DNA from: Enterobacter sp. EA-1
GTDB taxonomy: Bacteria > Pseudomonadota > Gammaproteobacteria > Enterobacterales > Enterobacteriaceae
DNA: 64,000 bases
NCBI GenBank assembly: GCA_002886105.1
Contig: CP025776.1
Coordinates: forward strand, 2,480,001 to 2,544,000
Direction of reading: 5' to 3'
Shown: positions 46,452-56,008 of the stretch, in pieces
Numbering within the stretch: position 1 is the first letter of the stretch
How the letters are laid out: every line of letters starts with the position of its first letter
The notes under the pieces: generated by a model
What the model saw: only the letters and a program-made list of their open reading frames with translations
Databases searched by the model: none
What the model was told of the DNA's origin: nothing
Position numbers and translations under genes: made by a program

Positions 46452-47873
46452 ATGCAACATCAATTATTTATCAATGGCGAACTGGTTAACGGCGAAGGCG
46501 AGAAACAGGCTGTCTACAACCCGGCCACCGGCGAGGTGTTGCTGGAGATCGCGGAAGCCTCGCCAGCCCAGTCGATGCGGCGGTGCAAGCAGCAGACCGT
46601 GCCTTTGCCAGTTAAGGGGGCAAACCACGCCAAAAGCGCGGGCGGAGTGCCTGCTGCAACTGGCGCAGGTGATTGAAGATAATGCCGATACCTTTGCCCG
46701 CCTTGAATCCCTCAACTGCGGTAAACCCTTTCATTGCGTGCTGAACGATGAACTGCCCGCCGTGGTGGATGTGTTCCGCTTCTTTGCGGGCGCAGCACGC
46801 TGCCTGAACGGGTTAGCGGCAGGCGAATACACTGGAAGGACACACGTCGATGATCCGTCGCGATCCGATTGGCGTTGTCGCGTCGATTGCGCCGTGGAAC
46901 TACCCGCTGATGATGGCAGCGTGGAAGCTGGCTCCGGCGCTGGCGGCCGGTAACTGCGTGGTGATCAAACCGTCGGAAATTACTCCGTTAACCGCACTAA
47001 AACTGGCTGAACTGGCAAAGATATTTTCCCGGCGGGGGTACTGAACGTCCTGTTTGGCCGGGGAAAACCGTTGGCGATCCGCTAACCGGCCACGAAAAAG
47101 TGCGCATGGTGTCGCTGACGGGCTCTATCGCGACCGGTGAACACATTATCGGGCACACCGCGTCATCCATTAAGCGCACGCACATGGAGCTGGGCGGCAA
47201 AGCGCCGGTCATTGTGTTTGATGATGCCGATCTGGATGCCGTGGTGGAAGGTGTGCGTACGTTCGGTTTTTTACAACGCCGGTCAGGATTGCACTGCGGC
47301 GTGCCGTATCTACGCGCAGAAAGGCATTTACGCGGCGCTGGTGGAAAAACTGGGGGCAGCGGTCGCCAGCCTGAAAATGGGCGCACCGGAGGAGGCCACA
47401 ACGGAGCTGGGGCCGCTTAGCTCCGCAGCACACCTTGCCCGGGTGAGCAAAGCCGTGGATGACGCCGGGCGCTGAGCCATATCCGCGTCATTACCGGCGG
47501 CAATAAAGGCGAGGGTGCAGGCTACTATTATCAGCCGACGCTGCTGGCGGGCGCAAAGCAGGAAGACGCCATTGTGCAACGCGAAGTGTTTGGGCCAGTG
47601 GTCAGCATGACCGAGTTCGACAGCGAAGAGCAGGTACTGGGCTGGGCGAATGACTCGCAGTATGGGTTAGCGTCTTCAGTGTGGACGAAAGATGTCGGAC
47701 GGGCGCACCGTCTGAGCGCGGCTGCAATATGGCTGCACTGGGTCAATACGCATTTTATGCTGGTGAGTGAAATGCCGCACGGTGGGCAGAAACTCTCGGG
47801 TTATGGCAAAGATATGTCGCTGTATGGTCTGGAAGACTACACCGTGGTGCGTCACGTGATGATCAAGCATTAA
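46452..47873 (+). CDS. patD: Gamma-aminobutyraldehyde dehydrogenase PatD
   Basis: PatD oxidises 4-aminobutanal to GABA in putrescine degradation. The start is [20 protein letters not shown]. Blocks are [40 protein letters not shown], the catalytic Glu in [19 protein letters not shown], the catalytic Cys in [15 protein letters not shown], and [20 protein letters not shown]. Breaks near 46570 (predicted CCAGG, one G missing), 46612, 46830 (predicted CCTGG in EYLEGHT), 47022, 47268, 47470 and 47720. Corrected length is about 474 residues. It ends the ydcSTUV-patD operon, coupling polyamine uptake to catabolism. Confidence 0.93.
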
Positions 47874-48140
47874 CAGAATTACCGGCAGCCAGGCAGCCAA
47901 ATCCTTATATTCTTGAGGTATATCTCATAGTCTATTTTCGTGCTGTTATTATGTGCAAGAAACTGGTTTAATCATCATCAGCCACCAGCGGAATGGCAAA
48001 ATATAAGCTTTTAAATAATACCGCACGCAGACATCTTCGTTGCCCTGTCACATTAATGTCATTAACGCGACAACTCGCAGTCATTGCTGCCTTCGATAAT
48101 GTCTGGCTTTTAAAAAAAATCAGGCAGGGGAAATATACCT

Positions 48141-48362
48141 ATGAGTAAAACAGTGGTCGTGCTCGGTCCGGGCGGGACGTCTGAGTTTCTGACGGTTGCA
48201 GACGGCGAAACCTCTATTCCGTGGGCGCTGGAAGGGCTCAATGGCGGTGCGACAAGCGGTGCCATGCCTATCGAAACCTATTATTGTGAAGGTGAAGAGT
48301 TTTATTTCGCACGCATCGAGAATATGTTGCATAGCGAAGTGATGTCAGCACCGCTCAATTAA
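48141..48362 (+). CDS. Small protein of unknown function (73 aa)
   Basis: An intact frame starts MSKTVVVLGPGGTSEFLTVA and ends MLHSEVMSAPLN, preceded by CAGGGGAAAT and followed by a clean terminator. The N-terminal half is Gly/Val/Ser-rich without a membrane segment. The second half contains PIETYYCEGEEFYFARIENM with one cysteine. I do not recognise the family. The gene opens islet E directly after the polyamine operon and converges on the next unknown gene, sharing a terminator with it. Confidence 0.6.
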   Translation: MSKTVVVLGPGGTSEFLTVADGETSIPWALEGLNGGATSGAMPIETYYCEGEEFYFARIENMLHSEVMSAPLN

Positions 48363-48368
48363 AAATAA

Positions 48369-48389
48369 AGGGCTCATCAGAGCCCTTAT
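48369..48389. terminator. Bidirectional terminator between two convergent small genes
   Basis: GGGCTC/GAGCCC with an ATCA loop is flanked by an A-rich strip on the left and TTATTATT on the right, between convergent stops at 48362 and 48410. Confidence 0.75.
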
Positions 48390-48409
48390 TATTATAATAA
48401 TTTGCATGC

Positions 48410-48846
48410 TTATCTTTTCAAAAACACTTCATTTTCGCGAGGAGCCCAGTCTTTCTCCGAAAAGTCGTAGGTGGGTAGTGACTCGTCTTTGATGCCCCTG
48501 AACGTAACACGGCGCGAACTTCCGTTGGTAAGTTTTCATCGCGGAATAATTCAGCCAGCACAAACATGACGTCGAGAAAAGAGAGCTGCTTTATTTCAAA
48601 GGGTTTCCAGCCGGTGCGTTTGTGAATCAAATGATACAATGCTTCTTCGCCGGAGAGCGGCACGAAACTGCTGGCATATTTTTCCCGATGGCGCGCGAGT
48701 AGCGATTCAAGAATAAATATTTGCGCAGTACGCTGGCGGGCTGCATGCGCCCGTGGACTGTCAGTGGTCACATCGTTGTACGTTATGTCATTGTTTTCAC
48801 GTACCCGAACTTCTATGGCTTGCCACAGATCGTCGTATTTCTGCAT
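48410..48846 (-). CDS. Conserved-looking soluble protein of unknown function
   Basis: The start MQKYDDLWQAIEVRVRENND leads to ITYNDVTTDSPRAHAARQRT, AQIFILESLLARHREKYASS and FVPLSGEEALYHLIHKRTGW. A one-base shift near 48505 in the given text hides the likely real end, which in the other frame reads GIKDESLPTYDFSEKDWAPR and ENEVFLKR with TAA at 48410-48412. The sequence is helical and charged with no signal peptide or membrane segment, about 145 residues. No family recognised. It converges on the 48141 gene. Confidence 0.6.
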
Positions 48847-49109
48847 AACCTTACCTTGTTTTCCTGGAAGTATGACTTGCTGGTAGACAATAACAGAGTT
48901 ACGCGATCGTCGCCAAACGCCGGGGGGCAATTCTACAGCGTCACTGATATTTTAATTTACCCTTAAGTCAAATTAACCCGCCACCCGCAATGCCTCTGTT
49001 TTTTAAATCACGTCGCCGTAAAAACCCGCAAAATAATTTGCGTTTAATCAATGCTTATTCATTATATGAATAATAATGTGAAGACTCATACCTTCTCCGG
49101 ATGCGAATA

Positions 49110-49404
49110 ATGAACAGGAATGCAGTGTTGTGCGGGGTGATCGCGGCCGTGAGTTTGCTGATGGCATCGGAAGGGCTGGCAAAAACACAGGCGCTTTCCG
49201 ACGCGCAGGTTAAAAAAGAGATTATCGCCGAATCGATTGCCGACTACCCTGGCCCTTGCGCGTGCCCTTATAACCGTGCGCGTAATGGCAGTGCGTGCGG
49301 CAAACGCAGCGCATGGAGCAAAGCGGGGGGTTATTCCCCCCATTTGCTATGCCGACGAAGTGACGAAAGAGATGATTAAAACATGGCGCGAACGCCAGCG
49401 GTGA
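49110..49404 (+). CDS. Small secreted Cys-rich protein
   Basis: The signal peptide MNRNAVLCGVIAAVSLLMAS ends near EGLAKTQ. The mature part carries YPGPCACPYNRARNGSACGK, then RSAWSKAGGYSPICYADEVT, ending KEMIKTWRERQR. Four cysteines in a CxCP...C...C pattern recur in a short-protein family of unknown function seen across proteobacteria, recalled without a name. Two small shifts near 49328-49345 break the frame; the stop is TGA at 49402-49404. A strong terminator follows. It sits upstream of the two ortT-like genes but is probably an independent unit. Confidence 0.6.
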
Positions 49405-49420
49405 TCCGTTCGTTACGGGT

Positions 49421-49452
49421 AAGCCGGGTGAACAGGTCATCCGGCTTTTTTA
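49421..49452 (+). terminator. Rho-independent terminator after Cys-rich gene
   Basis: AAGCCGGgTGA pairs with TCAtCCGGCTT across a short loop and is followed by TTTTTTAT, 16 bases after the stop at 49404. Confidence 0.8.
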
Positions 49453-49577
49453 TACCCCCTCAGTCGGTTAGATCAAAATACGCAGCATCCGGCTTTACAC
49501 GTAAGTAATTAAACTTGATATATGTCAACAAAAGAGCATATTGCGCACGTTTTGTTACTTTCTGGTTAATGTTTGCT

Positions 49578-49749
49578 ATGTCGCTCTATCAAAAAATGTT
49601 GGTTTTTTACGGTGTTATGGCGCTGATTTGCGCATTCATTACGGTTTCTTTCCCACGATCGCAAACGCATTCGTCTGCTGAGCGCTTTTTTGGTGGGCTC
49701 CACCCGGCCAATGAGTTTCCCGGTGGCGTTATTGTTTTCCCTCTTCTGA
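49578..49749 (+). CDS. ortT: OrtT/GhoT-family membrane toxin, copy 1 (YdcX)
   Basis: The start MSLYQKMLVFYGVMALICAF matches the OrtT/YdcX N-terminus. After correction the rest reads ITWFLSHDRKRIRLLSAFLV, then GSTWPMSFPVALLFSLF, with TGA at 49747-49749: a 56-57 residue protein of two hydrophobic segments around a basic turn. OrtT is a GhoT-like inner-membrane toxin without a known antitoxin, reported to lower proton motive force. The Trp codon in STWPMS should be TGG within CCTGG, but 49703 reads CCCGG. Further breaks lie near 49650 and 49690-49730. It occupies the E. coli ydcX position between patD and ydcY. Confidence 0.8.
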
Positions 49750-49835
49750 GTAAAGCGTGACGCTGAAAACACAAAAATCTTAAAAAAAGTGCAACATATG
49801 CCGCGGATGTTTTACCTAAGGACAGGAGACAGACG

Positions 49836-50008
49836 TTGGAATTATATACAAAGCTACTTATTTTTTACGGTGTTATGGCGGTCGTGTCCGGTGTAATAAC
49901 GTACTTCCTCGCTAGCGATACCCGCAAAATTCGTCTTCTTAGCGCCTTTTAGTGGGCGCAACCCGGCCCATGAGCCTGCCTGTCGCCTTGCTTATCTCAT
50001 TGCTTTAA
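49836..50008 (+). CDS. OrtT/GhoT-family membrane toxin, copy 2
   Basis: A TTG start preceded by CAGGAGACAGACG gives LELYTKLLIFYGVMAVVSGV, then ITYFLASDTRKIRLLSAFLV, then GATWPMSLPVALLISLL, with TAA at 50006-50008. The protein is clearly paralogous to copy 1 (shared FYGVMA, RKIRLLSAFLVG and TWPMS). One T is missing in GCCTTTTAG near 49947, which creates a false stop. The TGG of TWPMS reads CGG at 49962, a predicted CCTGG. E. coli has a single ydcX here, so this is a local duplication or a second acquired copy. Confidence 0.75.
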
Positions 50009-50069
50009 ATTGACTCGCCATTTGAATGGTGCTGTATATAATTACAGTATCACGACGAAGGAGAGACAA

Positions 50070-50824
50070 ATGAACAGTTTTATTCGCACCGGCACAAGGG
50101 TGGGTTCGCTGGCAGGATCTGCGGGTCACGGCGATCCGGTGGTTTTATACATGGACTTGGCTGCGCATCCTCTTATGAATACCCGCGCGTGGTGAGCGAT
50201 CCGGCGTTCGGCGGCAGGCGCGCGATCCTCATCGATCTGCCGGTGGCAGCGGTTACAGCGAGCGACCGGCGAGTTTTTCCTACCGGACCAGCGAACAGGC
50301 GAAGGTCATTGTGGAACTCCTTGAACATTTGCAAATCGACGCATGCTGGCTGTACGGCCACAGTATGGGCGGCAGCATTGCCATTGAAGTGGCGGCGCTG
50401 ATCCCACAATGTATTAACGCGCTGGCGGTTTCCGAGCCCAATTTTCATGCCGGCGGCGGGGCGTTCAGCCGGGTGATTGCCGCTGAAGAGGAAGCCGAAT
50501 TTGTCACCTGCGGCTACGCCACGTTATTAGGTCAGGAGAAAACGCCGTGGGCAGGCAGCCTGCAAAGTAATGCATCCACGGGCGGTGTGGCGCGGTGCGA
50601 AAAAGCCCGCTGGACGGTATTGAACCATCTGGATGGCGCTGTTTAGCCGCTTTTCCCGGCCAAAAACGCTGATTTTTGGTGAGTTATCGCTGCCGGATAA
50701 CGATGCCCAACAGGTGTTGGATCAAGGTATTGCGGTGCGGATCATTCCGCAGGCGGGGCATTCCATGTCGTGGGAACAGCCGGCTGCGCTGGCAGGTGCG
50801 CTGAGCGCCTTTATTGCTGAATGA
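50070..50824 (+). CDS. Alpha/beta-hydrolase-fold protein
   Basis: The start MNSFIRTGTRVGSLAGSAGH follows an ideal AAGGAG. The nucleophile elbow is CWLYGHSMGGSIAIEVAALI, the oxyanion-hole region is the LHGLG-like block near 50150, and the catalytic His lies in IIPQAGHSMSWEQPAALAGA near the C-terminus. The fold is clear but the substrate is not; it could be an esterase, lipase or haloperoxidase-like enzyme. Breaks near 50148, 50165, 50250, 50590 and 50630. Corrected length is about 250 residues. It ends at a strong terminator that faces the convergent srf operon. Confidence 0.75.
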
Positions 50825-50830
50825 TAAACA

Positions 50831-50859
50831 CCCCGGCGCATCTGTGGCCGGGGTTTTTT
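50831..50859 (+). terminator. Rho-independent terminator between hydrolase and srfC
   Basis: CCCCGGC/GCCGGGG forms a 7-bp stem with a nine-base loop followed by six T's, 7 bases after the hydrolase stop. The T run overlaps the last codon of convergent srfC. Confidence 0.85.
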
Positions 50860-53024
50860 ACAGCAAGGTTTTGAGTTTCTTCCGCGCGGCGGCAGAGACA
50901 TCCAGCGGGTGGCTGTAGCCAATGTTTTCTGTCGCGCGGTGATAAAGGGCAACCAGCCAGTCAAACGTAGCGGGTCGCCGCATGCACCGGCTGCTCTGAG
51001 TTTGGTTAAGCGGGCATCATTCACGCTTACCGCACCGCTGGCAAAATGGTGCTGCCTTTTGTACGCGGCTGGCCGGGCGTTTGTCTTCCGGCACATCGGC
51101 ATAGCCCAGCCAGCAACAAAGTTCCCTATCGCGGCGTACAACTGCGCGGCGCAGGCGGTATCGCGCTGCATCACTTTTGCAGTTGCTCCGGCAGGTTAAG
51201 GCGATAGCTGCTGATAATGACCGTCTCCGCCATATGCCGCAGAGCAGCAGGAGAAATACCAAGGCGTGCAGCGTTGTCGTCGTTACGGCTCCACTGGCGA
51301 ACATGATTCACCCACAGCGCATGCGCCTGCTGTCCAACATCTTTCGCGATCGGTTGTTGCTCCGTGTTTTCAGCGGACTCGGCAAACAGGTCAATAGACT
51401 CATTAAACAGGCCACTGACTTTCTCTTCGCGGGGTTGCTGCACTTTCCACAGCGTATCGAACTGCTGCATATCCGGCAGTAAGCCTTCAAGCAGCTCACC
51501 GTGACGTGACGCCCGGCCTTGCAGTTCACGTACCACCGATTCCGCACGCGCACGCTGCACCGTGACTTCTCTGACCGGTGCAGCGGCCCAGCTTTGCAGC
51601 AGATCGCGCAGCGTTTGTTGATGACGTTCGGTCAGCGCTTTCAAACGGTTCTGGCGCAGACCCGGCGCGGTTGCTTGCGCCAGCCATTCCAGCAGGCGTT
51701 GCAGACTGCTGGCATCCAGCGCCTGCAATGTGCCCCAGTGCTGACCCGGTTTGCCAATTAATTGCTGAACGGCTTCGTCGAGGTTTTGCGCCCGGGTAAA
51801 ACGTGCGTCCTGCGGCGTAATGGCCCAGACCAGACCCGGTAAGGCGGCTTCCTGACCAGACTGCGTCTCTTTTACCCAGTTCAACAGCGCACGTGCTGTT
51901 GCGCCTGTCGCCGCGCGTTCGGCGGTGGCATTACAGATCATCAGCACATCCGGTTGCAGGCGCTGGCGATAATTGTCCAGCAGCCAGCGGCATTTACTGC
52001 GCCACAGCGGTTGCCCCTCCTGTAAACCCGGGGCCGGGATATCGAGAATATCCACCGAGGGAAGTACGCTGTTTTCCACCGGCAGCACCAGTTCACGGGC
52101 AGATCAGGGCAAGGGTTGCCAGCGGCACGCTCACTGCATTTTGCAACTGATCGTTAGACCCGTGGGGGTGCACCACCACTTCGTCCTGAATCTCTTCAGC
52201 GCCGTGTTCCGCCGGGGTAAGAAAACCGTCCGTCGGCAGGGCAAAATTATCCACCAGTACGCTGAGCGGGGCGGCCAGTTCGCTGGCGTTGCCGGTCTGA
52301 TGCAGCGTAAGGGCCAGCGACAACCACTGTTGCGTCAGCTCTGCTGTTCACCCCACAGCAGCGACCCGAGGGCTGGCGCGGGCGGTGAGATCCAGCGACG
52401 GCAGCAGAGAAGCGAACTGATGCCATAACGCATCGTCCATTTGTTGCAATGATGACGGCACCACCGAACGCCAGAAACGGGCAATCGCACCGATCTCCAG
52501 CGCCGAAATACCGGGAACCGCATTGGCTGACGCAGGGTGCGCCATTTGGCGACCGATCTTCATAACGGATTTGTCCACGGCGCGCAGTTCCGGCTGCTGG
52601 CGGGCATGGGCGATAAACACCTGCACCAGTTCGGCTTCGCTAAGAATGCGCAGACGCAGCGGGAAACTGTCATCCATTCCGCTTGCGCGCGGACTAAAAC
52701 GCAGCGCCATGCTGGTCAGCCCGTGTCCCGGATTGATATGGGTAAAGTAGTCCAGCGTTTTGTCGCCGGGGGCGCACATTCAGCCGCCCGTTGCCGCTGC
52801 CGCACAGGGCATTGAGCAAATGGGCTTTCGCCGCTTGTGAATGGCCATACAACCCGACGGTGCAAGGGGCATCCACCGCCTCTTTAAGGCTGATTCTTCC
52901 AGCAGCGGCAGTGGTCAGGCGCGCCAGCAGCGCGTCGGCGTCGTCGTCCAGCAACGGCGATAGCAGGCGGTTTTCGTTGATCCATGCCGTCAATGCCTCG
53001 GGTGGTCTTTGCGCTCGCACTCAT
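50858..53024 (-). CDS. srfC: SrfC family protein, degenerate P-loop NTPase-like
   Basis: The corrected start is MSASAKTTQALTAWINENRL; it shares four bases with the srfB stop (ATGA). Near residue 60 a P-loop-like motif reads VGLYGHSQAAKAHLLNALCG, a Walker A in which Gly and Ser/Thr are replaced by Ala. Near residue 340 the segment VLPSVDILDIPAPGLQEGQP resembles the DxPG (G3) motif of dynamin-like GTPases. The long C-terminal half is helical (ERHQQTLRDLLQSWAAAPVR). The end is RKKLKTLL with TAA at 50858-50860. Breaks occur near 52996 (predicted CCAGG), 52770, 52355, 52103 and 51175-50885. Corrected length is about 720 residues. Function is unknown. Confidence 0.8.
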
Positions 53025-56004
53025 TTCAGGTACACACTCCCGCTGTCGATCCAGTAATGGCTTCCGCTATGGCGGCGGTCGGCCAGCGTATTCAGTTTAA
53101 AAGTTAACGCATCGGCGGCCACGGGCGTGCCGTCCTGCAACCAGAGGCTTCGCTGAGGGTGAAGGATTCCGGCCCGTGATGTTTGTTACCACCGCTGAAT
53201 TTCAGACGCACGTTCAGGACACCGTCTCCGGCAATGGCTTTCGCCAGCTCCGGGAGTTAATGCTCAGCGTATAGAGCGGGGTGGCCGGCCAGCGGGCGTT
53301 TGCCAGTTGGCGGAACCCCAACGTCACATTTCCGCGCAGCGGAAGTGTAACCGCGCGTCCAGCTTCGCGCCCGGCTTGTCTAAATCAATATCGTGATACC
53401 AGATATTCTCGTCGCGCAGGGTGTTGACCACGTTATCCAGCACCCCGAGATAGCGCACGGTAGAGTAGGCGCCAATGTCGGCTGCTTTAAAGTTAAAACG
53501 CGGCAGACGCAAATCCAGCGCCGGACAGAGCATCGCGCCGACAGCCGCGGTGGATTTCGGGTTGCCGATTTTGCCTTGCTGGCTGAACGGATACCACTCA
53601 TGCACGCGGTATTTATCCAGCCATACCATCCGGTTGACCGGCACCGGTTGTAAGTGGCGGATCAGCGCTTGCACCCCGTGCAGACAGCCAGACGGCCGGT
53701 AATGAGCAGCACGTCGCAGCAATAATGGCTGATGGCTTCACACCGCGTGGAGTGGCGCGGTAAGGGTGAATTGCCCGGCCAGCATGGCATCCTGTAACTC
53801 TTTGAAATTCACCTGTAACGGGACATCCAGCACATCAAATTCAGCAGAGCCGGCGGGCAGCGCATGATCAATGGCCTGCTTCCAGGTAGTTCATCACGTT
53901 GCGCGTTGGCTGTTGGCTGAGCAACTCGCCAAAGGTAGCGTGCAGCCCGGCCAGCGGATCATTAATGTCGCTCTCTTCCCGAGGGCGGCAAGAATGGCGT
54001 GGCCGACAGGCATAAAGAGTTGCAGCGTGGTTTGCTGGCGTAATACCGCCCCGGGTATCAATGCGTCCGGAATCGCCAAACAGGGTCGCCATAATCGCGG
54101 CGGCATCGGTGATCCCGGCTTTTGCATCTGGGTTTGCAGTGCGGGCAGAACGCAACGCTGAATCACGTCCAGCAGAATGTCGTCCCCGGCCACTTTAAAA
54201 CCTTCGCGGAACAGCAGTTTCGGCGTGATTTTCACGTTGCTGCCGGTTCCGTCATCCAACTGATAATGGGTGATCGCCATATCCGTGGTGCCGCCGCCAA
54301 TGTCCACTGAGGCAACACGCAGCGAACGGCCAGTGTTGCATCCGGCGCGTCGGTGCGATCCGGGCGGGCGGTAGCGGCAAAGAATGTTTCGGTTTGCCCG
54401 GCAAAACGGGAGATGGCTTCGTTGTACAGCCACACCAGTTGCCCGCAACTGGCTTCGTCCCACTCCATCTGAATATGCGGCACCGGAACAACACTTTTTT
54501 TCCTGCTGTTTACGGTTAGCGAAATCTTCATCCTGCGGGTGCCAGCCCATGGCTTTCCAGACCAGCGCGATAGCTTCAAACATCCGGCGGCGGAAAATTT
54601 CCCGCTCCTGTTTCGGCATTGCCGAGGGCAGGGTCAGAATGATGGTGCGCAACTGGCGCGGCGAGGCCGGGAAACCAAGACGCAAGCGCGTGGCAACGCT
54701 GTTGATCTGCCCGAGCGCTTGCGCCAGAAGTTCACACAGCATATGGGTCATCAGCGTGCTGCGGCTGTATTGCGGTGAAAAGACCGGCAGGCGCTCATCC
54801 AGCGGCAGGCTGTACAGCGGCTGGCCTTCGTCATTCATCAGGTTCATCAGCGGGAATGCGGTCGCCAGCGGTTCACGCTGGGTTTTGCTGTTCATCTGGC
54901 TAAAGCGCCAGTCCTGCAAGACCGGGGGTTTCATCCCACAAATAGCGGCGCGGGCTGGAGATCCCGCTGTTGCCTTCGGTGCCCGTGCGTTGCATCGCCA
55001 GTTTGCGGGCTTCATCGCCCACGCGCACGATAGAGGGCCAGATAAAGGCATCTTCACGCCCGCTTTCGACGGAAAAATGCTGCTTACCGAAGCGGGCTTC
55101 TGAGAACTCAAGACGGCTGGTAAACAGCGGCTCATTATGAACTGCGGTTCGCTCAGGGAGCGCACCTGCAATTCGGCAGTCTGACGCAGACCATCGTTAG
55201 CATCACCATGATCTTCGATGATCACGCCACAGGTATGGGTGTTGCCGACATCCAGAATCAAATCCACCGGAATCGCCGGGGTGCTCAACGTATGGGTGAC
55301 AATCTTCACTTCCGGCACCTGTAACTGCGTACCGAGCAGGGTCATCAGGTTCAGCCAGTGCGCCTCGGTACTCCAAAACCGCGCAGCGCTACCGGGTTGA
55401 TGTCGCGCTCGCTACGGTTTTCATTTTGCGTGGCCTGCTGAAAAGCTTCACGCAGCCAGCCGTCGACCCGAGGTTTGATCGAGAAAATCCGCCACTTCGT
55501 CATCGCGCCGGTGCCAGAGAAAAGCGGGTGCCGTTAAGAATATCGTTTTCCAGCGGCGCAAGGCTGCCGGGAGAGAGATCGTTAATCTGGCTGTCGAGCG
55601 CCAGCGCCACGCGGTGCGTATTGCCTGCGCTGTCCGGCTCGCTCAGTTTGCGGATCTGCACGCGCGCCCAGTTATCCGGGCCTTCAACAAAGGTGCGCGC
55701 GGTGGGTTGAAGCGTAAAAGGGAATCGGTAGCCAGACGCCGTCCAGCAGCGCCAGCGAATACTGCAACGCGTGGGTGCTTTCCGGTTTCACCACTTCCGG
55801 TTGACCGCCGTCGCGACCGGGCAGGGTAAAGCGCCCGTTCAGCAGGTCGAAGTCCAGACGCAGCAGCGGGCCGTTGGCGGTTTTACGAACGAACCGGCCG
55901 CTGTTCGCCGGATCTTGCGGCGTCAGGCCGAAATCAAGAAATTGCACGCCGCTGTTGGCAATCAGCGTCACGCTCTGTTTGTAGTCGCAAAGATTAACCA
56001 GCAT
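53021..56004 (-). CDS. srfB: SrfB family protein, Hsp70/actin-like ATPase
   Basis: Start MLVNLCDYKQSVTLIANSGV, four bases beyond the srfA stop; a GTG start at 56016 is also possible. An actin/Hsp70-type ATPase core is visible: phosphate-1 motif LILDVGNTHTCGVIIEDHGD, phosphate-2 motif VASVDIGGGTTDMAITHYQL, and a later adenosine-type region GRPSGCLHGVQALIRHL-like (RPSGCLHGVQALIRHL). The end is YWIDSGSVYLK with TGA at 53021-53023. Breaks include 55735-55690, 55468 (CCGAGG for predicted DQTWVDGW), 55385, 55140, 54945, 54490, 54330, 53978, 53880, 53745, 53690 and 53255-53155. Corrected length is about 990 residues. It is probably cytoplasmic and partners SrfA and SrfC. Confidence 0.85.
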
Positions 56005-56008
56005 AAAC

